In this document: piece by piece, positions 48,847 through 59,879 of the stretch
Layout: each line of letters starts with the position of its first letter
How positions within the stretch are numbered: the stretch's first letter is position 1
Assembly (NCBI RefSeq): GCF_036850765.1
Contig: NC_089492.1
Coordinates: 103,249,022 to 103,313,021, forward strand
Direction: 5' to 3'
Source: Saccopteryx bilineata
Lineage: Eukaryota > Chordata > Mammalia > Chiroptera > Emballonuridae
Length of the DNA stretch: 64,000 bases
Notes under the pieces: model-generated
Databases searched by the model: none
The model's input: only the letters and a program-made list of their open reading frames with translations
Told to the model about the DNA's origin: nothing
Program-made: the position numbers and the translations under genes

Positions 48847-50134
48847 AGGTCCCAGGGTTTTGTTGTGCTTAGTTAAAGGAAAAGGGAAAAGTATACTTAG
48901 TCCATTTTCCCAGAAGTCCAGTAATAATTTAACATCCAAGAAGTTCAGACATAATGCTCATGGTTTCTGCTACCAATTTTCTGGTTGAAATGCTGGATAT
49001 TTGGTTAGGTTCTTGAAATAATGAATTTCCTCTTGAGGTAGAGGTATGATTTAGCCCATTTTTATTGTGCAAGAATATCTGTGTCCCCCTTAGAACCTCA
49101 GGGGAAGTCTGGCATGTGATTAAAAATAAAATGCTTTTTTCTCTCTCTCTATTCTCCAAAAGATACTGAAATTCAGAAACTAGACCAGAGAGGTTATAAG
49201 GCAAACACACTATAAATATCCAGTGGATGTTATTGGAGCCATGCCCCTGAGGCGTCACCAGTTTCTGTATAGCCCCTCCAGCTCCCATTCTTTAATGAGG
49301 AGGGGGTCTAGGCTCTACAGCCAGGCTGAGGAACAGGTAACTTCGTGTTTAGCTTTGTGCCTGGCACTTACTAGACGATTTATATCTTTTTCTCCATTTT
49401 GTTAATCCTCTTAACCATTCTGTATTTGTTTTATTATAAGTTTCTAGATGAGAAACCACAGTTCATGGCTAAAGAGTAGGATTTCAACTCAGGTTTGCCC
49501 AAGTCCAAAGCCTGTGCTCATATAAGGCTGACTCATTTGGGTATATTTATGTCCATTTTAGAGATGAGAAACTGAAGTACAAAGATGTTTCTAATACATT
49601 CTGCAAAATCCTTGTGGTGGACTATGAGAAGTCTAAAGCCTCATGGAGGGGAGATACAGGGAATGGCTAATCATGCTGTGTCCCTAAACGTCGCAGGCCC
49701 CTCACTCACCAGGGAGCCTCTGTGAGGAAAGGCAGACTAAGACTGCATGGGCCAGTGGAATCACTACCAACGGCAGCAGCTGTAGAGCGGGAGGTGTCCA
49801 TCCTGGGTTTAATAAGATGACCTTTTAAGGACCTGCTTCTCTCTCTCCTCAGCTGCCTCCCTGACCCCTTCCTAGCTGCCAACAGTATGCGGTTCCTCCC
49901 ACAGTGAGCCCACTCACTAGACCTGTCCAGAGGGGCAGCTCTGGATGAAGAAGGGCTGGTACAAGATGCAGGATCTTGGGGGGAAAGGCAATGGCAACTT
50001 CCTTCCTGCTTTTCAACTGGCAGAACAAAGTGTCACTTCCAAAAAAGCCAGGGGAGACTGCACTTTTTGCTTGGTCCCGGGAGGCCTGCAATGCTATCTA
50101 ATTAAATTTTCCAGCAAAGAAAGAACAGTCACCA
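48847..50134. other. Intergenic, MIR at about 49335-49520
   Basis: 'gtgcctggcacttactagac', 'tctagatgagaaaccacagt' and 'aactcaggtttgcccaagtc' are MIR in minus orientation. A second similar piece begins at 49560. No gene is supported. Confidence 0.45.
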
Positions 50135-51715
50135 GACTCAAAGAGAAAATACTTTATTTTCCTGCGCCAGAAAATGCTGTCATAATCTAAACTTGGCCAG
50201 AAAAAAAAAAGGTCCAAAAAGTGATTTCATTCAGAAGAAAAAAATGTCTAAAAGGGGAAATGACTGAATACAGTACTGGGAATAAACCCCTGCAAAAGGG
50301 TCAGGAGGCAGCCAGGGAGGGCCACAGGACCTGCGACAGAGCAGGCACGTGTAAACATCTATACTAAACGAAGCCTTCACGTGGTGGGAGAAGCCTGTGT
50401 GGACAAAATCAACAGCTCTTTACTGGTTTCATCAGTTTTATTGGTCATATATCCAGAATTTATTATATAAATCTTCCAAAATAACTAGATTTTACAAGAA
50501 TAGTTTATAAGTCAGCTCTGATTGCACAAATACCTGACACAGGAAACCATGTACAAATACATGTTTTCTTATAAGAATATTTTAATAAAGAAAATAAGTC
50601 TCTATACATCTTACAGCATTTTTATGCAGTTTCTAGCCCCACCCCATTCTCCCATCACAGTATGTCCATCACAGCCAATAAACCAAATGACAATTTGCTG
50701 CTGCTTCTCATTTTCAACTCTTGAGATGCACACTGTTAAACAGTTTTTAGGCTTCTTCTAATCTTTCCTGATCTGAAAGAATTCACATATTTAGGCTAAA
50801 AGAGGTCATTTAAACAACACTCCTAAATGTAACTTGTATCAGGTTAATCACTGTGGTTGGTGAATGATCTTTTCACTTTCCACTTAGGCTAAGGCAGGAG
50901 GGATAAATCCCTGCATTCCTAAGTTTCTAAACTGCAAAAACAAAACCCTAGAAACAAGAGTTAAATACAAATATTAAGAAAGCTAAAACATTTGCTATTG
51001 ATTAGAGAACACTTTAAAATACAAGGTCTCTCCCCGGTTAAAGAAGACATAAAAGAAATGAAGTATAAGGACATGGCAGTAGTTTTATAAAATATTGAAA
51101 AACTGAACAAGGTTAATTACTTGGGTCAGTGGTGTGTCATATCCGAAGTGCCAGGAGACAGAGACTCTCGCTGGCTGAACTCAAAATTCCTGCTCTGCTG
51201 TGGCTTTAAATAGCTTAATCAATACTCACTTGCCCAAAGTAATCATTTAAGCCAGGGAGACTTTACAGAATACTGACCACGTTTACCTGAAGAGACAGGA
51301 CCCACAAGGGGAAACATTTGGCATTGACTCCATTCCTTCACTGTTACTGAAAAGTGTGTCTGTTTGGCAAAGCTTGTCTTACTTTTCAGGTAGCATGAAT
51401 TAAAACCAAGAGCCTAGCAATACTCTGCAGCCCTGTTCCTGAGTACTCAGCTCCAATTATCCACTATTCTTAAACAGATCCTTTAATCAAGCCCTTGTCC
51501 AACAGGAGATTTAACAGTACTTGGGGATGCCAACATGTCCCATTTTGCTTCTTTCATTTCTCTTGACTTCTATCTCTCACACCAGTGTAACACTTGCTAC
51601 AGGTTTTTACCAAAATATATCAGCAGCAGTTGGAAAAGTTATTCTGCATTACTGAAAGTGTTCAATCACATTATAACGGTCACATCTGCATAATAAGTAG
51701 ATGATCGAATAATGT
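50135..51715 (-). other. MCFD2: MCFD2 3' untranslated region (putative)
   Basis: This repeat-free stretch follows the MCFD2 stop codon on the minus strand and runs down to the first strong minus-strand poly(A) signal. Human MCFD2 has a long 3' UTR, which agrees. The end is inferred; other AATAAA or ATTAAA-like words within the region could give shorter forms. Confidence 0.6.
50153..50158 (-). terminator. MCFD2 poly(A) signal AATAAA (candidate)
   Basis: On the minus strand the word aataaa occurs in the context ggaaaataaagtattt. Cleavage would be expected 10-30 bases further, near 50130-50140. Transcript ends would settle it. Confidence 0.5.
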
Positions 51716-51847
51716 CTATTGTAGTGACTTTGCAAATTCAGCATAGTCGATGTATCCATCATTGTTCTTGTCATCATCTCTCAAAACACCATCTATTAAG
51801 TTAATCAGTTCCTCTTCACTCATCAGTGGTGCCTGGTCATTTCCTCC
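51716..51847 (-). CDS. MCFD2: MCFD2 coding exon 3 (last), EF-hand 2
   Basis: The exon starts after the acceptor ttttgtag and encodes residues 104-146 in phase 0, from [14 protein letters not shown] through loop [12 protein letters not shown] to the C-terminus AKSLQ and a TAG stop at 51718-51716. Confidence 0.97.
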   Translation of the reverse strand, partial: GGNDQAPLMSEEELINLIDGVLRDDDKNNDGYIDYAEFAKSLQ

Positions 51848-54294
51848 CTACAAAATTTAAATTAGACAATGAATTGACACATTTTACTATAAGTATTTAC
51901 CAATTTCCAAATGTCCATGTTCATTTGTGTCCAAAAACTCCTTCAATGTAGTAGGTGGCTACTTCCAGGAATAAACAATCCATATATCAGATATACAGTC
52001 CATTCATAATAATCTAATTTAGAAATTATATTTGCCAGTTAAAAGATACAAAGTAGACCCTTGTTTATTTATTTTAAAAATTACTTTTAATTCTTTCCTA
52101 ATTATAAAAGCAAGATCTGGCTTACACAGAAGTGTGCGCTTCATAGATTCCATGACCCACAGACCCGTCCCAGAGAAAAGCTCACGGCCCAGGACCTCCC
52201 GAGGCTCAGCTCTGGGCACAACTTGCCCTGCCAAAGTAAGAAACAGTCCACACTGGACTACACCTTGGGGTCAGAACAAGAGGCAGAAGGCACAGCTGAC
52301 CAGTAGAACCTGTTAGGATCTCTGAGGGGAAGGTATTGCTCCTGCTCCAGAGGCTCTCTGTGCCAAGTGCTAAGCTGTTGACATCCTGTGCCGATTCTTC
52401 CTTGGCACCTGCCCACGTCCACCCTTTCCTCCGTATTGCCACCACCACCCTCACCTGCCAGGACACTGAATCCGTTCCTCTCCCTGATGCGGACTCTCCT
52501 CGCGTCCATCAGTGGGCCTCACATAGCAAAGGAGCTCTAGTCATGCCACTCCTGTGTGTAGAGCTGAAAGAGCTCCCCACTGCCTTCAAAGTAAATCCAG
52601 ACCTCCCCTACCAGGCAGCCAACCTGACTGCACCCACCTCACCAACTCTGCCTCTCCTCCTCTCTACATTGCAGTGTAAGCGAGCAGGACAGGCATTAGA
52701 TCTAAGACATGAGATCTCGGTTTCAGTTTCCTCCCCTCTAAGATCAGGTAATGACAATGCCTGGCCCTGACTATTCACAGGCTATTGCAAAGATCAAGTG
52801 AGATCTCTAACCTACTTGAAAGGGCTTTGCAAATGCTTTGTTTGCAATACTGTACAAACCCTCAATTAACAATGTTGAGTTCTTGAGCCCTTGGTTCCCT
52901 GATGCACCAGTCTTCTTAAATAAAATAACTTCTCCCTGCTCTCCATTTTGAACATGGTCTGTCTTCTACATGCTGTTTTTTTATACTGGTGTGCAGCAGA
53001 AATGCCTACCACACTTGTTAGAACACAAGAACCTGGGGCTTCTGCCTCAGCAGGTCAACCTGTGCAAGAAGACCACTGAGCAGGAAAAGAGACAGAACTG
53101 AGTGGTGAGCAGAAAAAGGAGAAGCAGCGACACTGTTGTACAAGGACAGCACAGGTCATCAAGACTGGGGACTGATGTGCCAAAGGGAAGCCTTTCCGAG
53201 GTGCTGCCCAGTGCACCACTGCCTGACCTACCTCCTTATGGACATGAGTGATGGCTGTGGAGAGTTCTAGGCCGTCAAGCAAATTATTGCCATCATAATC
53301 ATGCATTTTGAAATAATGAAGCTGCAGTTCTTGTGGGGACATCTCCGCCTCTGGTTTGTTGATGACACCTTCTAGATGTTCCATGATATGCCTAGAAACC
53401 AACAGTTAGACTCAGACCACTTGGCAGGGACAGTGGGATCATGCCAAAATCATAAAGACTCTTAAAAGTTCCAAGGTCTTAAAATCCATCCATCCCACAA
53501 AAACAAACAGAAACAATGACAGACCACACTCAAGGACGGCAGACATAGGCAAGGCCATGAAAGGAGCAGGGAATAAAATCAAACACTGCATCTATCTGCT
53601 GTGAGGTCATGGGTGTTTTTCCTCTTTATTACTAGAATGTTGTTATAACATTTTTTGAAGCTATCAATTAAAAAAAAATTTTAAGCAATTCAAGGAAAAC
53701 AGAGTATAATGTGTGAGGTTAATTGGCCCAAGACAAAAGTTGCAATAAATGTCAATGTGTGAATGTGTTAATAAAAAAAGGAAACGGTCTTATCAGAGTC
53801 AAGAACCTTAGCTCTATTCTGGACTCCAGCACTACTGCTGCATGTGTGCATGCATGTGTGTATGTATACCTGCCTGTCTGTCTGTCTGTGGTGAGAGACA
53901 GAATGAATTCACAGGCAAGTCATTTATCCCATTTGGGCCTCAAGATCCTCCCTTGGTGATATGATGACAATAAAGAAATGCCTGATTTACAGGTGGCTAT
54001 AAGGACTAACTATCATCCTCGAGAAGTGCCCAGGAGGAGTATAAACACCAGGAGGAATGAGGACTGGGTGCCATCGCAGCAGGCTGCAGCTGCCGAGGAT
54101 GGGGAGAGCCCTGGGCCCTGGCCCGCAGCGTGGCTGAATACGTACTCTTGGTCGTGCACTGTGTTCTTATCCAGGGCCGCGCTGCCGGGATGGGAAGAGC
54201 CGGCCCCAGGCTCCCCGGCCCTGGTACCTGGGGCACAAAAGACCCAGAGCAGGCCGCAAAGGAAGGGGGTTCTGAGCAGCCGCAGCGATCTCAT
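51716..54294 (-). CDS. MCFD2: MCFD2, multiple coagulation factor deficiency protein 2 (three coding exons)
   Basis: MCFD2 is a soluble EF-hand protein of the ER-Golgi intermediate compartment. In calcium it binds LMAN1 (ERGIC-53), and the pair carries coagulation factors V and VIII out of the ER; loss of either causes combined factor V/VIII deficiency in people (established knowledge). Joined on the minus strand, 54294-54146, 53391-53232 and 51847-51716 give 441 bases, 146 residues plus TAG. Residues 1-26 form a signal peptide (hydrophobic [11 protein letters not shown], likely cut after TRA). EF-hand 1 has loop 81-92 (D81, D83, N85, D89, E92) and EF-hand 2 loop 129-140 (D129, N131, D133, D137, E140). 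D129 and I136, both hit by human disease mutations, are intact. The start is the ATG at 54294: the codon two before it, ATG in human, is GTG here, while two extra residues (L-R) keep the length at 146. No frameshift or stop was found, so the gene looks functional. Confidence 0.97.
52670..52860 (+). repeat. MIR SINE in MCFD2 intron
   Basis: 'gagatctcggtttcagtttc', 'aagatcaggtaatgacaatg', 'tattgcaaagatcaagtgag' follow MIR in plus orientation. The rest of this intron (51848-53231) is unassigned; a short MER-like fragment ('acaagaacctggggcttctg') lies at 53007-53070, just below the exon at 53232. Confidence 0.6.
53232..53391 (-). CDS. MCFD2: MCFD2 coding exon 2, EF-hand 1
   Basis: The exon follows the acceptor gtttctag and ends before the donor gtaggt. 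It completes the glutamate codon (residue 50) begun by the previous exon and runs to E103, including [18 protein letters not shown] and the loop [12 protein letters not shown]. Length is 160 bases and phase is consistent on both sides. Confidence 0.97.
53800..54045 (+). repeat. MIR SINE in MCFD2 intron
   Basis: 'acaggcaagtcatttatccc', 'tttgggcctcaagatcctcc' and 'gtgatatgatgacaataaag' are MIR text in plus orientation, with a TGTA/TGTC-rich stretch at 53840-53890. It lies upstream in genomic order of the exon at 54146-54306 and is intronic. Confidence 0.6.
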
Positions 54295-54306
54295 GGTCAC
54301 TGGTAC
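54146..54306 (-). CDS. MCFD2: MCFD2 first coding exon (12 noncoding bases plus signal peptide)
   Basis: The exon begins after the acceptor cacctcccag, has 12 untranslated bases and then ATG at 54294-54292. It codes residues 1-49 and two bases of codon 50 and ends before the donor gtacgt. It encodes the signal peptide and the poorly conserved, Gly/Ser/Pro-rich N-terminal linker, then the conserved [10 protein letters not shown]. Confidence 0.95.
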
Positions 54307-54559
54307 CTGGGAGGTGGGGAACATAGAAGATGAAGGTGAGAGCACCAGAGCTGAAGTTCTTTCGAGACTCAACACAGTGTGCTCCTGAGTACCTGATGAA
54401 GGAACAGGGTTGGGGAAGAGAATATGTTAAACGGGTTCCAAGGCTGGCTCTGCCACTCGACCACTAGACTTCAGGGCCCCATCACTCAAATGACATTTCC
54501 TACGGCATCTTCAGAATGCCAAGCAACTCACTGACAGCTTCAAGGGTTAAGAAGATCAT

Positions 54560-55100
54560 TCCTGCCTACAAGAAGCTCTAGTCTGGTGAGAGAAACACTT
54601 CCTAACGAGAATGCTAATAAAGGCAGAAAGTTAGGTGTACTGAAGACAGATAAACCCTATGAAAGTTCACAGAAAACTTCCTCTGGGTGAGAGAGAATCA
54701 GAGAATGCTGATGGACATGGGACACATCAGCTGGGCCTGGATGGATGGGTATGCTGTGGACGTGCAGGACTGAGGACTAAGGGAATGGTGTGGGGACAGT
54801 GGCAGGAAAGAAACTGCAAGTAGTTTTGGTCTGGTTTTAGTCGGTCTGGGGCACAGAGGGTGTGAAGTAGGCAGAACAATGAACAAATAGGCTGCAAAGG
54901 TTGAGCAGGCAGTCCTGAACATGACTTTGCATGGTAGGCCAGGGGACTGAAGTTTCCTGAGGATAATGGGGTGCCACTGAGCATTCCAGAATGGGAGATG
55001 AGACCAGAGCTTGTTTTCAGAATGGTTAATCTGGCAGCACTGCAGGGAAGGTATTTAATTGAGCTAAGGTAGTTGAGGGAAAGAATGAGGTAGGTCATTT
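54560..55100. repeat. L2-like remnant in MCFD2 intron 1
   Basis: 'caagaagctctagtctggtg', 'gcctggatggatgggtatgc', 'gtaggccaggggactgaagt' and 'aatggttaatctggcagcac' are of the same kind as the block at 23396-23995. Confidence 0.5.
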
Positions 55101-57046
55101 CAAGGTCAGCACAGAGAAGAGAACATTAACCTTGCCTTGTTTATTTACAGGGCTGTGACACAGGCAAGTAACTGTGACAGAGGCAAGCCATTGTGAAAGA
55201 GCATTGGAAAGGAGGAGTACATCGAAATTATGATTCCATCAAGTACTTCCATGGTTGGCTAGACCTGCAATTGTGACAGACAACAGGAAGACACAGTCAG
55301 ATACAGAGTAAGCACCCTGAGGTCATGAGTACTTCATTCCCATCAGTATTCCCCACTAAGGCTTAAGGCAGGGCTTCAGTAAGTGTTTGTTAAGCTGAAA
55401 GTCCTGGTTCTTCCTGGAGCTTATGGAGTGGCCTCAGAAAGGAAGGGGAAGGACAACCAGGACACCTGCACACCAACACAAAGAGAAGCCCTGACTTACC
55501 AACAGGAGCACAGATTCTGCAGGAAAACAAGGACCGCAGACTTCTAAGGGACTGACTGGAGCCACAGCCCAAACACACATCAATAAACAGAAAGCATAAG
55601 GTACTGGTCATATCCTTTCACATGCTACAGAGTTCAGCTCCGAAGCTGTGCCATCTCCACCCCCTGGGCCTGGGCTGGGAATTAGGCATGTTGCAGCCCC
55701 CTCACCCATCCTAAAAGGTGGGACCCTGGAAAATTCCACCTCTACAACATTTAGGAAAATTTCCCAAACCCACTTTGCCTATCAGCAGTATAACCTCCCA
55801 TGGCATGGTCCCTAAGGGAAAAATAGTCACTGGGATGTATAACTTTTAGGGCAGAAAAGCAGCATCTAACCTTACTACCGAGGAGGGATATCATAATGCA
55901 ATCTGTCAAAAGTAATACTAAAAAAGATGTTTATATATGTGAGTGTGTGTGTGTATAAAATCAAACAAAAAGAACAGGCTGCAAAAGTCTGAAAAGAATA
56001 ATTGACTTTTATAAAAAAGAATGTATATATTTCACACACAGAACAACTAAAAACAAAGATTATCTTCTGAGTCACGAGAACAGGAATGGTTTCGATTTTT
56101 CTTTTTACTTTATTGCTTTTAAAATTTCCACTATAAACATTTATTTCATTTACATGTATGCATTTATTGTAACTCATCCCATAAACCTGTTCCAATATTA
56201 TATGGCTAGAATAAAAAGGCTTCCAGTTCTCATCTCTAGAAAATAATTCAGGAACAGAAACCACATTTCCAATTTTACCAAATACAAGTGTCCAGACCCT
56301 GATGAGGCCACTGCCACTGTACCTGGCATGAGGAAACATGGTTTTAAGTTACTCTCACAGTGACAGTGCAGGCCAGAACAGAACAGCTTGTTAAGAGTTC
56401 TGGGACAGGAGGGGTCAGAGAGTGAAGCCAGCTCCTCCCAAGCCTTTCAGGTCTCTTTCTCAGCAATCACCTCCATTTCCAAGTCTGGCTGAGGTGCCTC
56501 CCAGATGCTTCTGAGAGCTTCCCTTCAGAATGGTCCTGTCCATTGCTGACAACTGCTGTGAATGTGAGCTTGAACAATGCCTGACTGCTGTCAGTGACCC
56601 TTGCTGAGCTAGGCTCTGTGAGGGTGGGGACTGGATCTACACGGCTACAATCAGGCCCAGTGCCAGGCACAGAGGTTGACAGTTCTTAGCCTGTGTGCCG
56701 TGGTCCTTGGGGGATGAGGAGAGTCTCACTTTCAAAGACAGGCTGCCAGTTTTGATGTCAATGTAACTGAGCATAAAACTTTTTTTGAAATATCAATCAG
56801 ATAGTTGAGCTGAGTAATCACTAAACCCATGGCACCACTTCCTATAAGTACATGGTTGGAAACTTGGTATATCAAAGGGGCGGGGGTGGTGGTGTCTGTC
56901 CAAAGAATATCAAAAGTAACCAAGTGATTGACAGTATAGTAACTATGGGTCCAAACAATCCCTTCTTCAAGGGAGGCGGAATAAGGGCCAAAACCCATTG
57001 ATACTGATCATGTCCCGTCTTGGTTTGCTGTTTGGGTTTCTAACTA
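55101..57046. other. MCFD2 intron 1, unassigned part
   Basis: No exon or clear repeat is seen. A TG-rich stretch is at 55940-55955. The 154-codon minus frame (56339-55875) is AT-rich and has no domain. Confidence 0.45.
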
Positions 57047-57728
57047 CAGGCATAACTTATTTTATTGTGCCTCACTTTACTGCGCTTTCAGCAGTGCGGG
57101 GGCAAGACGCTCCATCAGCGGAAAGAATATGTTTCCCTGAAGGCTCAGATGATGTTCAACACTTTTTAGCAATAAAATATTTTTTAGTTAAGAATACACA
57201 CTGTTTCTTAGACATAATGCTTTTGAACACTTAAAAGAGAGTACAGTTGCCTGACCAGGCAGTGGCGCAGTGGATAGAGCGTCGGACTGGGATGCGGAAG
57301 TACCCAGGTTCGAGACTCCGAGGTCCCGCGCGGGCTCATCTGGCTTGAGCAAAGAGCTCGCCAGCTTGGACCCAAGGTCGCTGGCTCCAGCAAGGGGTTA
57401 CTCGGTCTGCTGAAGGCCCACCGTCAAGGCACATGTGAGAAAGCAATCAATGAACAACTAAGAAGTCGCAACGCACAACGAGAAACTGATGATTGATGCT
57501 TCTCATCTCTCTCTGTTCCTGTCTGTCTGTCCCTGTCTATCTCTGCCTCTGTAAAAAACAAAACAAAACAAAACAAAAAAAAAAAAAAAAAAGAGAGTAC
57601 AGTATAGTATATACATAATGTTTATATGCACTGGGAAACTGAAAAACTTGTATGACTTACTTTATTGCAAAATTTACTTTATTGTGGTGGTCTGGTACCG
57701 AACCTGCAATATTTCTGAGATATGCCTG
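57047..57728. mobile_element. Tigger1-like DNA transposon, internally deleted
   Basis: The left end caggcataacttattttatt and right end 'gaacctgcaatatttctgag' plus 'atatgcctg' match the Tigger1 (TcMar, pogo-like) terminal inverted repeats. TA occurs on both sides (57045-57046 and 57729-57730), the target duplication of this superfamily. Only the ends remain, about 340 bases, so it is non-autonomous. A type B SINE was inserted later. Confidence 0.8.
57248..57588 (+). mobile_element. VES-type tRNA SINE, type B, inside Tigger1
   Basis: It begins gcctgaccaggcagtggcgc with 'agtggatagagcgtcggact', a B-box-like 'ggttcgagact', 'agcaaggggttactcggtct', 'cctgtctgtctgtccctgtc' and an AAAAC/A tail. The 15-bp duplication aaaagagagtacagt flanks it at 57233-57247 and 57589-57603 without a mismatch. 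Confidence 0.95.
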
Positions 57729-58053
57729 TATTAGAACACAACAAAAACCAAATCTAGAAACACAAAGGAAATCCTCTCCCTCCAAGTGCTAAAATGAAAA
57801 CAGGGAATCTGTCTGCCACCTAACACTTTAAACCGTCACATTCAAAAAGAAACATAAGCAACTCCCTTCAGCCCAATGAACCAGGTGTTGCATCACCCAT
57901 ACACCAAACACTAAGCCCAAGGCCAAGACCATGAGCAAATAGCCAGGCAGATAAACCCCAGGAGCTCCTGACCTCGCTGGCCTTATTTGAGAAAATGTAA
58001 GAGCCAGGTTGGAGAAAAAATCCAAAGGACGAAAGATTTCTGAAAGACTTCGG

Positions 58054-58231
58054 GGCCTGACCTGTGGTGGCGCAGTGGCTAAAGTGTCGACCTGGAAATG
58101 CTGAGGTCACCGGTTCAAAACCCTGGGCTTGCCTGGTCAAGGCACATATGGGAGTTGATGCTTCCTGCTCCTTCCCCCTTCTCTCTCTCCTCTCTCTCTA
58201 AAAATAAATAATTTTTTTTTTAAAAAAGGAG
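58054..58231 (+). mobile_element. VES-related tRNA SINE, short form (type C)
   Basis: It reads ggcctgacctgtggtggcgc, 'tcgacctggaaatgctgagg', 'cttgcctggtcaaggcacat', a CT-rich end and an A tail. The duplication agacttcgg flanks it at 58045-58053 and 58232-58240. It lies in MCFD2 intron 1. Confidence 0.93.
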
Positions 58232-58389
58232 AGACTTCGGAATACAGCCCACGTTTTGAGAGATGCTTCTCAAGTTGAAGCCTCAGCTCTGGGAGCAAAG
58301 CACTGGCCCATAGTCAGCAGAGGGCCTCCTGCGGTGCTGGGATTGTGAAAGGTTCCCTCCTTTCTCCAGCATCCTCTTCCAGTCCCAGA

Positions 58390-58640
58390 GCATTTGCTCC
58401 CATGGGTCTTCACCTGTCTGTCCTCCCTGTTCCTTCCAGGGCTAGTTCAAATATCATCTCTGAATTCTTCCAGCCAAGGTCAATTGTCCCCTCCTCTGAC
58501 CTCAGTCTGTAGCTTCTCACACTCATTTGGCCTTAACATATGGTCACATACTGTTCTTTTGTTTTTCTCTTCTCCTTCTCTGAGGGATAAGAACCTATCT
58601 TTTCTGCACTCTCACACTCTACTAAAGTATCACAAAGTAC
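58390..58640 (+). repeat. L2-like remnant in MCFD2 intron 1
   Basis: 'cttccagggctagttcaaat', 'aattcttccagccaaggtca' and 'tgagggataagaacctatct' resemble the L2 3' region in plus orientation, diverged. Confidence 0.5.
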
Positions 58641-59415
58641 AGAGCTGACCTACAGATAGCAGACCTCCACATCTGAATCGGGGCAGTGAGTGTTGGCCTC
58701 AGGTATGTTGTTCCCTATCACAAAAGATCTAGCCTAAGCTGGAGAAATAACTTCCCTTTGGAGCCCTCCCACCAGTGATTTGGTCTGGCCCACCGTCCCT
58801 CCCATTATGTAGTTTGTCCTATCAGCACAGAAAAGCCTGGAGCCAGCATTCCTCCCTTAAAGACCACAGCAGCTGCTGGCAGCTTTTCTCTCAGGCCAAG
58901 ATCCCTCGGTTAGGAATTCACGCTCAAAGCAGGCACACTCACCAGCATCTAGACATCCGGTACCCAGCATCGATGCCAGAGAAAACCTTTAATCAGTACT
59001 TCCCCATTTAAAACTTCCATGGGCCTGAACTGAACATGAAAAAATAGCCAAGTTCCTAAGCCAAGGAAACCTCTATATGGGTTGGGGGATAAGGAATGGA
59101 CTCTGAAAGAGCAGGCATTTAAAATAAGTGGCTCTATTTGTTCATTTCGGGTGCCCAAGGAGCTGCCATGCTTAATCTATACCTTTAACTAACATACTCT
59201 TTACTAACAGCTTGGTACTGCACAGGTACCAAGGAAGAACTGTGGCTGAGACTCTACTCATACAGATTACAACCTTTGAACCAGTAAGACACACAACCCA
59301 CACCTGGAGTAATTTATTAAGGATGAGGAGGATTTTTTCAACCAAAGGATAGCACCTCCAGGGAGGGAACGTGATGTAAAAGACACCTACACTTAGAAGG
59401 AACTTGGTCCAACCC
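58641..59415. other. MCFD2 intron 1, unassigned part
   Basis: No exon, RNA gene or clear repeat was found. Confidence 0.4.
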
Positions 59416-59419
59416 AGGA

Positions 59420-59800
59420 ACTAAAAAGGGTTCAATATGGTTTGAGACAGAAGAATGGAGACCGATGAATTAGAGTAAAAAGAGGCCGGGCCATGAAGGG
59501 GCTTGTTGCCCCCTTGGACAATTTGGAAAAGCAATGAGAATCCCACTGAGATGTCGGAAGGGGAATGGTAATGAGAATGGATCTGCGTTTTAAGACCATC
59601 ACTCTGGCTTAACAATATAAAACAAACTAGAGAGCATCAAAAAGGCACGCGGGGGACCAGTCAGGAGGCTCCCGAGGAAGTCCTGGGGAGAGATGATGAC
59701 GGCCTCAACCAGCCAGAGCAGAGAGACTGAGAGTGGAGAAGGGGATGTATCTGATTTGTACCTCTCAATTGGTGATAGATTCGACATGGAGCAGGGGAGG
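59420..59800. repeat. L2-like remnant in MCFD2 intron 1
   Basis: 'gagacagaagaatggagacc', 'aaggggcttgttgccccctt', 'catcactctggcttaacaat' and 'gactcccaggttctggctgg' are of the same kind as the blocks at 23396 and 54560. Confidence 0.55.
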
Positions 59801-59879
59801 TGCAAATGACTCCCAGGTTCTGGCTGGGGCACTGGGTGGATGGCGGTGCCCATGGCCAGATACATGAAATCCGTTTCCC

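Noticed and set aside
55875..56339. A 154-codon minus frame in MCFD2 intron 1 as an alternative exon
   Set aside because: AT-rich translation with no domain; it does not extend MCFD2, and no splice sites consistent with the gene were found.
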